Assembly: GCA_905250125.1 (NCBI GenBank)
Contig: CAJNOL010000244.1
Coordinates: forward strand, 1-64,000
DNA length: 64,000 nt
Source of the DNA: Rotaria sordida
Lineage: Eukaryota; Rotifera; Eurotatoria; Philodinida; Philodinidae
Direction: 5' to 3'
The position numbers were made by a program, and so were the translations under genes. The notes under the pieces were generated by a model. The model did not search any database. It was not told where the DNA came from and saw only the letters and a list, made by a program, of their open reading frames with translations. Positions within the stretch are counted from its first letter, which is position 1. The number at the start of each line of letters is the position of its first letter. This document shows positions 26,501 to 35,822 of the stretch, one piece after another.

Positions 26501-29500
26501 ATATGATAGACATCAATAATAATGTTTTGACTTCTTACAACGGTCATATAATCAACATAGCAGCATGAACAGATTAAATTCTAACTCATTAAGATCTACT
26601 GTAGACATAACGAATGTGTACAACAGGTTTATTTATTCATTAAATCAATACTAAGACTAATAATAAATATAATAAATTATGAAAATGAAATAAAAAAAGA
26701 CATAGCATTTGCTGATAATCGATTATCATTCGGAATTAACTATCATCCGTTCTAGATTTTACATTTTGCCTATTTTGTATTAATATAATAAAGTTAAAGA
26801 ACACATGTAAGTTCTACATTTCAGCCTCAAAAGAGCTGCACTAACAAGTTTTTTTTCGTTAAATTTTACTATTTATTTTAATTAACATCAAATAGAACGA
26901 TTAGATATTTGTATAAATCTCTAGTAAACAAAATCCACTAGTTGATTTCTATTACTATTTACATCACATTAACTCATAATCAATAACATACTTGCAATAA
27001 TTCTGTATTAATTCCAGTTGAAAATGTATATTTATCATGTAAATCAACAATATTTTGGATAAAATAATGTATTAATGTTATATTTAAAACATGACTATTA
27101 ATAGTCCATAATAAAAATTCAATTGATCTCTGCAAAAAAAAAAAAATCTTATTTTTTTTTAAAATTATTTATAAACATTTTTTCTTTTACTTTAATTGCC
27201 GCTTGATTTAAACCATGATTGAGACTAGTAGCATCATCATCATCATGATTTAAATGACGAAATATACATTCTAAAATGGATGCTAATTCATCATTTCGTA
27301 AATGACAATTATTTGTTATTAATTCTTTCAATGTTTGATAAGCTTGTATATTTCGACTCATTGGACCTGTTAAAATTCCATTTATAAATTGAATAAGAAG
27401 ACGAACTAAATTAAACAAAAAAAAAAAATTGTTTTTCTTTTCGATATAAAAATATTAATCATCAATACTTCGTAGACGATCATCGACAAGATTCATTCGT
27501 TTACCACCATCAGTTAATAAATAAAAACATTCAAGCCTAAATAAAACAAAATAAAAAAAAAAGAAACTATTCAAAAAATAAAAATTTCTCTTTTACCATA
27601 ATCCTGCATCATTTTCATTGTCGATTTTATATCGAGCAAGAAAATCAAATGAAAGCCATAAATTAAAAAATCGTCGTTGTAATTGCTTAAATATATAAAT
27701 AAATAAAAATCAATATTAAAGCGCTTATTTATATTTGTATATTAATTCTGGCTAATATTTCTTTCTATTCAGTGTTAATTATTATTCTATTTCTTTTTCA
27801 TAAAATTTCTACTCTAACAACATTTGTATCTGCTCATCAATTCTTTCAATGTATAGATGAACGAAAATTTTTCTTTAAATCATTATTATATATACCACAT
27901 GAATGTTTTCCTAATCAAACTATTATTCATATTGTAAATATTAAATATATTATGTATAAATGTTCAAGTAGAAATTTAAATCAAGTTATAGGATTTATGA
28001 ATATATTTCCATTTGAAATAGATTTTGATCAATATAAAATAGATAATTCATCATTATTTATTGATATAAAATTATCAAAAAATTTCATTCAATGGAAACA
28101 TTCGAGAAAAAAATATATAAATTTACATATGAAAAGTAAAACAAAATTTAATCAATGTCAATTTCAATTACGTATAAATGATTGTTCATTATCAAAATTT
28201 CAAAATTATACAATTATTAATCAATACTGCGAAATAAATTATGAATCAATGAAACATATTCATCGAATAATTAATATTAGTAATGACACAAATCAGGCAC
28301 TTTTTCCATTAGCAATAAATTCGACCATAGAAGTTTTTAATTCAACTGAAAAATATATAAATTATGCAATTATTCTTCTTATTAGTTCGATTCTTTTAAG
28401 TATATTAGCTTGGATATTTGTTAGTTGTATTGAACAATGTCGAAAACGAAAATCGGATGTGATTAGATCACCATCGGCAACAGATATTTCAAGCGAAAAT
28501 ATTACATCACATACAAATACAACATTACTCATGTAGTTCTAAAATAGTGCATAGTCCTGCGTGCATGTTTTACACCCTATGCTACCGTTGTGCTTAATCA
28601 TAAATCAAACATAACAGAATAACTACGAGAGAGAGAGAGAGAGAGATTTGTTACAAAACATAAAAATCAATATCATATTTAATTCAATACCTTGTCATTT
28701 CATCATAAAATGAAGTGCTGTTTTCGTTAAATGCGCACGAAAGTTTCATTGAAAAACAAAACTGATTTTCAATCTTGATTAAATTTGCATGAAATTCTCA
28801 TTGATTATTTTTTCTCTTCTGTATATATATCTAGATCTTATGACGTCCTTATTTTTATTTTTACGCTATATGACAAAATCAGGTAAATTGTAATGATTGC
28901 TATTATATTTAATGTTTGTTTTTTTTTCAGCACATTTCTCATTATGCATAAAAAACAAGTCACGAATGACACAGGTAGATGATTGTTAACAGCATGATAA
29001 TTGACACAGACATCGATGAAATGTTCGTATCATTTTTTTCTAGAGAACTCATATCGTCAGGTAATTACTCTTTAATTATGCATATAAAATCAGTGAATAA
29101 AAAAATAAAGGATATCAATGTAAAATATTTAAAAAATAAAAGTCTACATATATAGTTTTTTGCGCTTGCCTATTATCGTTATAGAACAGAGTAGGAAGTA
29201 AAACAAGTTTAAATTCTTTTTTTTTAGTTTGATATTTGAACAAGTCTAAGAAAAATGACATTGAAAGATTTTAATTAAAAAAAAAATGACATCCAATCAA
29301 TCAGGATTTTTTCACCAATCATTAATAAATGGAACGAGTAGGGAAAATCATCATTTACATCATTCGAATACAAACCCAAAACTAAAACGAATACGAACGT
29401 CTTTTCTCAATTTACTACATTTACATCGATCAGCAAATAATATTGAAAATAAAAATATCCATCAAGAACAAGAAAAATCTTTACCACGTCGTCCATCAAT

Positions 29501-30690
29501 TATTAAATCATCTGATATAGCAAGAAGTCCAGAAAAAAAAACTGTTGCATTTGCAACTGCTTTTGATGACCTAGACAATGAATATGATGAAGATCCTTTG
29601 GTAAGAATTTATAAATTATTATTATTATATTTCAAATAGTTCAAAAACAAAATCTTTTTTTTTCTTGTCATTAGCATAGTTATCTTGAAAATGATACTGA
29701 TGACGAAACAACATCGGAACAAGATATTATTAATATTATTCCAAACAAAGAGACTGATGATGAAACAATGGTAAAAAAAGAAATTTATTCAAAACTCTAA
29801 AAAAAAATTACTATTTTTTTAAAATTCTAATTTAGACGGATCCAAACAAAAATATCGAACCCTATCCATTTCGTTCGGAAATACAATTACCTTCATCTTC
29901 GATTGACCTTACTACTACTCATCGTCATTTGCGAAAACAAATCTTCGATCGTTTTATTCATCCTCATCATACAAAAAAACTTCATCCTATAACAACTGTT
30001 AGATATATCAGTCCAAACAATCGATCAATTTCAACACCGGAAATAATGATATCATCGTCATTACCTGCAACTTCTACAAAACTTAAAACAAACGATCGAC
30101 GACGATCATTAAAAACTGTTCGTACATGGTTTAAATCATTATCATTACGTCCCTTTCTTCCAAGAATTCGTAAAAGTTTACATAACAATAATCCGTCAAA
30201 ACCACAAATTCCTCGTCAATCAACTGGATTACGAAGATTTTCTGAACTTGAATATTAATCGAAATAAACTTACTTCTATTTTAATTAATTCTAATATACA
30301 TTTAAATGCACATAGACGAATTTCACTATTCATTAAACCTTGTTGTTCTTCATTTGTTAACAAACCTGTTATACATAACCAAATACCTCCTAAAGTTATC
30401 TATAATAAATAAAATTTATTTTATCAAAACAATACATATATATATATGTGTGTGTGTGTGTGTCTTAACATACAAGATCAATATCCGAATGTGTTATACA
30501 TTCAAACAAATGTTTAAGTGCTTCAATTCGTTCAGCATTTTGTCCATTTGTAATACTATGAATGTACTAAATAAAATAACAATAAATATTAAGATTCAAT
30601 AATAATCTTTTATGAATATTTTACTTGTGATGGATTATAAACAACAACAAAAGCTGTTGTTGAAACTGGAGGTCCAAGAGCCATTTTCAT
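14512..30690 (-). CDS. TSC2: Tuberin (TSC2), Rheb GTPase-activating protein
   Basis: Coding exons, 5' to 3': 30625-30690, 30474-30566, 30274-30399, 27597-27685, 27469-27536, 27191-27405, 26992-27129, 25746-25825, 25318-25681, 25113-25256, 24936-25054, 24785-24869, 22939-23139, 22359-22681, 22196-22283, 21586-21705, 20961-21252, 20707-20894, 18512-19067, 18297-18452, 17172-17313, 17039-17114, 16891-16977, 16640-16832, 16447-16580, 16291-16387 and 14512-14744. They sum to 4,473 nt, one frame, 1,490 residues (human about 1,807). The N-terminal ~900 residues are helical HEAT-type and follow tuberin (WLECFYLLTDGGKR; QTAHNLILSHTILCFYF). The C-terminal Rap-GAP domain (~1245-1450) has RIAKIGVVYIHPGQ and GNDCVVIVYNES; Asn ~1361 in GND matches the catalytic asparagine thumb. 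Tuberin pairs with hamartin to switch off Rheb and so mTORC1. The human Ser-rich middle is shorter here. Very sure of the identity; a few boundaries may be off. Confidence 0.94.
14990..15855. mobile_element. Diverged foldback element in the last TSC2 intron
   Basis: Arm 14990-15130 and arm ~15710-15855 are inverted relatives: AACCAAAGTCCTAGTTTTTC is answered by an inverted AACTAAAGTCCTGGTTTTG, and both carry CTACAAAATAAGACGTCT-like words. The same words occur in the intact element at 40677-41360, so this looks like an older copy of that family. Ends and any target duplication are unclear. Confidence 0.55.
15359..15489 (-). other. Orphan exon-like open segment
   Basis: On the minus strand an acceptor-like TATATGCAG is followed by about 43 open codons (VVSTPYFITDQNKICLSDIG, then CECEKSEY) ending in TAA. 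It lies inside the last TSC2 intron and between the arms of the foldback element. It does not join the preceding TSC2 exon in frame (that splice gives a stop after three codons). It could be a nested or alternative terminal exon, or chance. Confidence 0.25.
17314..18296. other. Enlarged TSC2 intron (983 bp)
   Basis: Much longer than the typical ~60 bp introns of this gene. It contains a 122-codon plus-strand open frame with no exon signals or recognisable domain, which I treat as chance or as decayed insert sequence. Confidence 0.5.
19068..20706. other. Enlarged TSC2 intron (1.64 kb)
   Basis: It separates the end of the helical N-terminal part from the middle and GAP part of tuberin. No exon in frame with the flanking phases is visible. 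Probably inserted sequence; I identify no element ends. Confidence 0.5.
21868..22000. mobile_element. Short mariner-type MITE with TA target duplication
   Basis: A 133 bp element flanked by TA on both sides. Left end CACTGTATTGGCCAAAAG..TATCTC; the right end inverted reads CACCACTGGCTAGAAGTATCTC. CACTG-type ends and TA duplications are characteristic of Tc1/mariner elements. It is non-coding and lies in a TSC2 intron (21706-22195). Confidence 0.65.
23140..24784. other. Enlarged TSC2 intron with a transposase remnant
   Basis: A 1.65 kb intron. On the minus strand around 23450-23535 a frame reads HRERLQQSIDANGHHFEHF, which resembles the extreme C-terminus of Tc1/mariner-like transposases (an R-L-x-x-C/S-I-x-A-x-G-x-H-F-E-H pattern). 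The near end of the block (23200) reads TTGGGTTGACC. No intact transposase is present. Confidence 0.5.
25826..26991. other. Enlarged TSC2 intron (1.17 kb)
   Basis: AT-rich, no exon seen. The part near 26340-26620 shares words (AAGATTCTGGAA, CATTAAGATCTAC) with the foldback element at 39.2-40.1 kb, so a decayed relative may be present. Confidence 0.35.
27773..28536 (+). CDS. Single-pass membrane protein nested in TSC2 intron, unidentified
   Basis: About 254 open codons with no in-frame ATG before residue ~61. TTTCTATTCAG ends at 27772, so this is best read as an exon after a splice acceptor; an upstream exon ending in A would make a split ATG. The first residues form a signal peptide (LIIILFLFHKISTLTTFVSA). 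The ectodomain has several Cys (FFQCIDE, HECFPN, MYKCSS, NQCQFQL, NDCSLS, QYCEINY) and N-glycosylation sites. A transmembrane helix (AIILLISSILLSILAWIFV) is followed by a basic tail (CRKRKSDVIRS). This makes a type I surface protein with a short cytoplasmic tail. I do not recognise the family. It lies antisense in the TSC2 intron 27686-30273. Confidence 0.62.
28631..28648. repeat. (GA)n microsatellite
   Basis: Perfect GA dinucleotide run just downstream of the nested membrane-protein gene. Confidence 0.9.
29286..30258 (+). CDS. Basic, Ser/Pro-rich intracellular protein nested in TSC2 intron
   Basis: Three exons in frame: 29286-29600, 29675-29770 and 29836-30258 (277 residues plus stop). The start ATG follows an A-rich leader. 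There is no signal peptide or membrane helix. Residues ~90-137 are acidic (DDLDNEYDEDP, NDTDDETTSEQD) between basic stretches (KLKRIRTSFLNLLHLH; RRSLKTVRTWFKSLSLRP). KKTVAF resembles a PP1-docking RVxF/KVxF motif and RRSL and RRPS resemble basophilic kinase sites; both are suggestive only. It is encoded antisense inside TSC2 intron 3, and its stop lies 15 bp from TSC2 exon 3 (30274-30399), so the transcripts very likely overlap. Family unknown. Confidence 0.65.
30441..30463. repeat. (AT)n(GT)n microsatellite
   Basis: An ATAT run passing into a GTGTGT run inside the second TSC2 intron. Confidence 0.85.
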
Positions 30691-31155
30691 GTGCAAAAGA
30701 TGAATATATTCTTTTCACACACTCACGCTCGATATAAGAATTTTTTTTTTTAATAATAGAATATTAATCTCATCTATTCAAAAAAGAAAACAATACATAT
30801 ATATGTATAAAAATATAAGCTATAAGTCTTCTTAATCATAAATATATAACGCCATATTAACAAACAAGAGGGCAAACGGGTACAGAAAAAGAATGCGACA
30901 AGCTGTCGTCCTTTCTCTAGCATAAAAAGAGAGAGAGGAGCTAATCAGCTGCTGTCTGTCAAATGAATCCAATAAATACCGAGAAAGAATAAAAATAAAT
31001 AAATATAGAGGTCAGCAAAGACATGTAAAATTTTTATTGGACACCGTATATATATATGTATTTCAATCTCTATGTATGAAATAAGAAAACGACAAAAATA
31101 TTATTATAGATTCATTCGATTCGATTTTCATTTCCATTATTCCAAATAAAATAGA
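30691..31155. promoter_or_regulatory. Head-to-head TSC2/MED4 promoter region
   Basis: 465 bp separate the start codons of TSC2 (minus) and MED4 (plus), so both promoters must lie here or overlap. Short TATATA runs are present but no definite core element can be assigned. Confidence 0.55.
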
Positions 31156-31959
31156 ATGGCTGAAATTGTACAAAATCCAAATCTTGGTACTCGTCGAAAA
31201 TTAGAATTACTTTTACAAGAAATGGATACAATATGTCGTGAAATAATTTCACAATTGTATAATTCATCATCATCATCATCAACAACAACAACAACGAATA
31301 ATAATAGTAATCTTGATACACAAGCATTAATTGATATGTTTATTGAACGACAAAATTATTTAACAGAACAAATACAAATTGTACGTGAACAACAAGAATT
31401 AGAACGACAATTACAAATAAAACGTGATGAAATTCTTAAATGTGATCGTGCATTACGTTGTTTACAAACATATTTATTACAAGCTGTACAAGTACTTTCA
31501 TCAGCGGTTTATCAAGCACGTGAAAAATTATCAAATATACGTCGTGCTAAAACATTTCCATCAGAAACAATTATTCGTTATGCACATCAATTAGCATCAT
31601 GTTATTCAACAATAGCACCAGATAATTGGCAACAAGGAGATATTCGACGACCATACCCAACAAATATTGCTATGAATCGTGGTCTTCTTGGCCGTTTAAG
31701 TGAACAAATATTACAACAACAACAACAGCAACAACAACAATTAAATATACAAAATTCAACAATAAATACAACAACAGTTGTTAATTCATCTGCACAACCA
31801 AGTACATCTGCATCGTATACTGCTGTTACAACAGCTGTACGACCACCAAAACATGATACAACATCATTTGCATCAGATATTTTTTCTACATTAAATGAAG
31901 AAACAAATACAACAAATTTGTCATCGAGTGATACAGATTCCGATGATGATTTGTTATAA
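31156..31959 (+). CDS. MED4: Mediator complex subunit 4
   Basis: One uninterrupted exon of 267 residues. An N-terminal helical region (residues 10-35 and 58-135) carries heptad-like Leu/Ile spacing, as in the Mediator middle module. The MED4 signature follows: ETIIRYAHQLASCYSTIAP, then RRPYPTNIAMNRGLLG at about 164-179. The C-terminus is low complexity with a Gln run (187-195) and an acidic end (DTDSDDD). A Ser/Thr/Asn tract occurs at 37-53. MED4 links Mediator to RNA polymerase II transcription in the nucleus. The length matches the family (human 270). The ATG is the first in frame and is preceded by an A-rich leader. It is transcribed away from TSC2. Confidence 0.94.
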   Translation: MAEIVQNPNLGTRRKLELLLQEMDTICREIISQLYNSSSSSSTTTTTNNNSNLDTQALIDMFIERQNYLTEQIQIVREQQELERQLQIKRDEILKCDRALRCLQTYLLQAVQVLSSAVYQAREKLSNIRRAKTFPSETIIRYAHQLASCYSTIAPDNWQQGDIRRPYPTNIAMNRGLLGRLSEQILQQQQQQQQQLNIQNSTINTTTVVNSSAQPSTSASYTAVTTAVRPPKHDTTSFASDIFSTLNEETNTTNLSSSDTDSDDDLL

Positions 31960-34900
31960 TTAGTTATTATTATACTTCATTTTTTTTTTTTTTGTAGAAT
32001 ATTTATCTTCATATAGGTCTTGTTATTCTTGTATTGATTCTAAAAGAATTCATTGTTTACATTTAAATATGTATATATTGATTAAATGATTTTTGACAGT
32101 TTTCTTTTCTTCATTATATTTCTTGTAAAACCTTGAAAGTTACATATTGTTGAAAAGAGCATTTATTATCGAATGATATAATTTTCTATTCATTTAGCTT
32201 GTAATTTATGATGGAAATTCTCCAACTGATAAATTGCTATTGACTGGAGACGACATGTTTTGTGTAGACTCAGATGAGCTATGAGAATATCCTGAAAAGT
32301 GTTCAGACTCTTAGCTAATTGCTGCCAAGATACTAAACTTTTATGTTAGTTTTTAGAAATAAATGCTCTGTCCACCCTGTTAGGAAAGCCTAGTTTTCGA
32401 ATTTTGACGTGAAACTTTGTATAGAGGCAGACCTTAAGGAGAGTAGTATTTTGTAACAGTTTCGTCTCTTAATTTGCTTCCATCCTGAAGTAAGAATTTC
32501 GAATCTGTCAGTGTATATCACTGTGAAAAAGAATGTAGAATAATAAATCTGCATTATCCCTGTATTAGTATTATATAAACCCTTTCTATTCATAAACCTT
32601 TTTTTTCTATATGAACGGAATAAGGCATTAAGTGAAGATTTATGCTTGAACGTTTTAAATACTACTGTAGAATAATAAACATTTAGCCTCAAGGTTCATT
32701 CCGTTTATATACTCAATTAAGGTTTATGAACAGGAAATACTACAAGACTTAATGAAATGATAATAAAGGGAGAGTAAAGTTTTATTATTCTATATCTCTT
32801 CTTTTTAATAATGATGAGCGTGGTAAAACACACTTTTATCTTTGTTGTATCTTAGAATAGGAACAAGGAAAAGATCTGAAACTTACAAAAAAAACTATTG
32901 TCGTTCAGGCCTGTCTTGATGTAAAGTTTGAAGTCAAAATTCGAAAATTAATTTTTCTAGTATTCCCGAGGAGAACTACGGTATTCATTTAAAACCTAAC
33001 GTAAAAGTGTTATATCTACGCAGCATAAGCTATGGATCTGAACTGTTTTCAGGATATTCATAGCTCATTTAGGTTTATAGAATGTGTGAAAACTTGATTC
33101 AAAAGCAGCGTATCAGTTAGAAGACTTCCCGTTTGAATGAAAAAATTGAAAATCAGTCAAACAAAGGTGTTGTCTTTCGAACAGCTTTGAAACAGCATCT
33201 TGGGTAATTTTTATGCGCTTGAATACGAAAACTTTCTTAGGTTTTTATTGGTTTAAGTATTAAATCTTTATGACTTCTTCATTGATGTATATAATTTCAG
33301 TGTAATTTACGTGAAATCTTATAGACAAACTTTTGCGATAAAGTACAAGAACTTTACTTTATTGTTTTGAGAAGTGAAAAATGAGCTAAAGTTTAACAGT
33401 AAAATTCAAATCAACTTTGTCTGACTTGAGATACACGTTTTAATTAGATAGATCTCTTTTGTCAAGAACGATTTTTACTATACAAAAAAAAACAAGAAAG
33501 AATAATTTGTATTAATGAAATATCATTGTGAAAATGTTTCATTTCATCAACAACGGAAATTTTGTGAATAAGATGCAAGATAAACAAAATGGAAACAATA
33601 TGATTTGATCGAGTAATTAATATTTTCTTCATGCATATAGAAATAAGAAAACTTTCAAGATGTTCCAGAAATACGAAAAAAAACAAGTAGACAAAACTAT
33701 CAAAGATAACATAATCAATTTATACAGATACAAATGTGTAGCTAGGGGGTCTTACGAACTAAGATGATGCATCAGATTTTCACAACGGAGGAAGAGTTTA
33801 TTTTTCGCAATATTACACTATATTTGTTTAAAATCTATAGATTGACGTTCGATATCAAATTTTGGATTGAGTTAAAAATGAACTCAAGTCTGATTAGAAT
33901 TTTAATCAATGTAAAAAAATAGTGTTAGTTAAATGAAAATTTATTCACAATATTTTAAATTTAACTTCAAAGTATTAATAAGATGTCGAAACACTAATGT
34001 GTTCAATATTAAAGAAACCAGTTATTTTACAATCATAAAATTTACTTTATATAGAAGACACATAGTATTCTAAGTGCAATTTTAAAGTACTTTATTTCAA
34101 TAAAAAAAAAAACCATTTTACCTTCGTAGATCAAATATGAAGACTGTAAAAGGAAAAAAACAGATAGAAGAACTACTTAGATCATATTGTTAGTTAAAAT
34201 AGAACGATTATGTACAAGTTCATGGATTGGTGAGCTTCATCTACATATCCAACGAATGAAGAAAAGAAAGAAAAATAAAAAAAAGAACTGACGCAATATG
34301 AATACTAGTACACTGCATGTAAATATACAAGTATAGAGGTATACACCTCGATACATGTAATTGTGTAACTATTTTTCATTCGTAGCTGGATTAAAAGAGT
34401 GCTTTTCATCAGTATCTATGAATAGGCATTCAACCACACAGAATATCCACAATATTTATTTGTCAATAATGAGATGAAGGACACATCCAGGTGAAATAAA
34501 TACGTTAGTAAACACCTGTTTTTAGATGTTTTTTTTTGCTGTTTAGTAGGCGCAGTATTATAATCGTATTTCACTTTATTGTAAACGGTCGGATATTTGT
34601 TTTTCAGACCGTTATAAACTGTGTATGGTGTGATAAAATAAGGTCGTAATACTACACCTACCAAACATCAATTTATAGCTATGTACGACTGCAAATTGTA
34701 TGCAACGATAGTATACAGTACCATTTTTTAATCGGCTCGGCGACTGCAATCATTGTTCTGGGTAGCCATCATGCAAAATTTGGTGGATTTCAACAAATAT
34801 ACATTTATTTTGTTCATGAGAAGCAATTCAATTTTTGCAAAAATGTATCTCTCATCATAGAAGTCGTAAGTCAAGATATCGGTAGTGTAGTTTTGATATA

Positions 34901-35822
34901 ATGAAAGAATAGATCATAAATGTTTTAGATTGCAATTTAGTAGAAGAAGCACGAGAGATCATTGACATTCGTTTAACTTTAATTGTATGATTAGAAATAG
35001 ATCTTTCTCAAACTAAAAATAAAAAGAGCTCAAAAGATTTTTGAATTATAATTGAGTCACTCTATTTTGATCTAGTTTAATTGACATAAAATAAACAAAT
35101 AAACAAACAAACAATAAATGTTTAATTTGAAATAACTGTTGGTCATTCTTATTGATATTCATTCAAGATACGATAGGAGCTATTATGAAATAAACATTTC
35201 TTATCTATTAAAACTAAGTTCTCATGAAGATATTATCACAAAGATAAAGTTAAAAAAAGCTATCAAAATATTTTTAAATGCAATGTCATAGAGAAAAATC
35301 TTATTTCATACTTTTACGACAAACATACGAACAAAACTTGTCGAAAAAAAAACAATTTTCTAAAATATGAATAGAAATATGTGAGCTGTAACACCTGTAT
35401 TTATTCTTGAGTTGCTATGAAATGCTTAGTACCATGATACAATTATTATTGGTTGATATGCTCACGTGATGTCCTACTGTAAATGCTCTTTTTTTTCTTG
35501 ATTGTGCCACCATTGTTACACCGCATTTTTTTTTTCGTTCTTTTCTTTTCACCATATAAAAAACAACCATATGTTTGCAATAAGAAATGCTATTAAAATA
35601 TTTTTCTTTCTCTTTCTAAATCATACGACAAATAAACTGTTAAAGAAACTTCTATAGATCAGCAACACTGCAGCTCCCCCACTCTTTGATGTGTTCTGTA
35701 AATTAGGTCAATTATGGTATAAAGCGTCGTCGATCTGGAGAAAAATCCATTTGATAATTATGCATTTCTTGCTGAAGTCTTGTTTTTTTTCTTTTTAATT
35801 TCAGATTATTTGTAAAGCAACC
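31960..35822. other. Intergenic region with a large inverted-repeat element
   Basis: No supported gene. The inverted-repeat element (32215-33135) fills the first third. The rest is AT-rich with no exon signals that extend. A T-rich stretch ending in TTTAATTTCAG just before 35806 may be a 5'-UTR splice acceptor of the next gene. Confidence 0.55.
32215..33135. mobile_element. Foldback element A (long inverted repeat)
   Basis: Left arm ~32222-32365 and right arm ~32985-33130 are inverted relatives, sharing AACTGATA, ATGAGCTATGA, ATATCCTGAAAA, CAGA-TC and an inner TTTATGTTAG/TTTACGTTAGG block. An inner inverted pair (ATATGAACGGAAT at ~32610 and ATTCCGTTTATAT at ~32698) adds a second stem. No coding capacity. 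A further copy of the left arm lies at 63825-64000, so this is a dispersed family. Confidence 0.75.
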
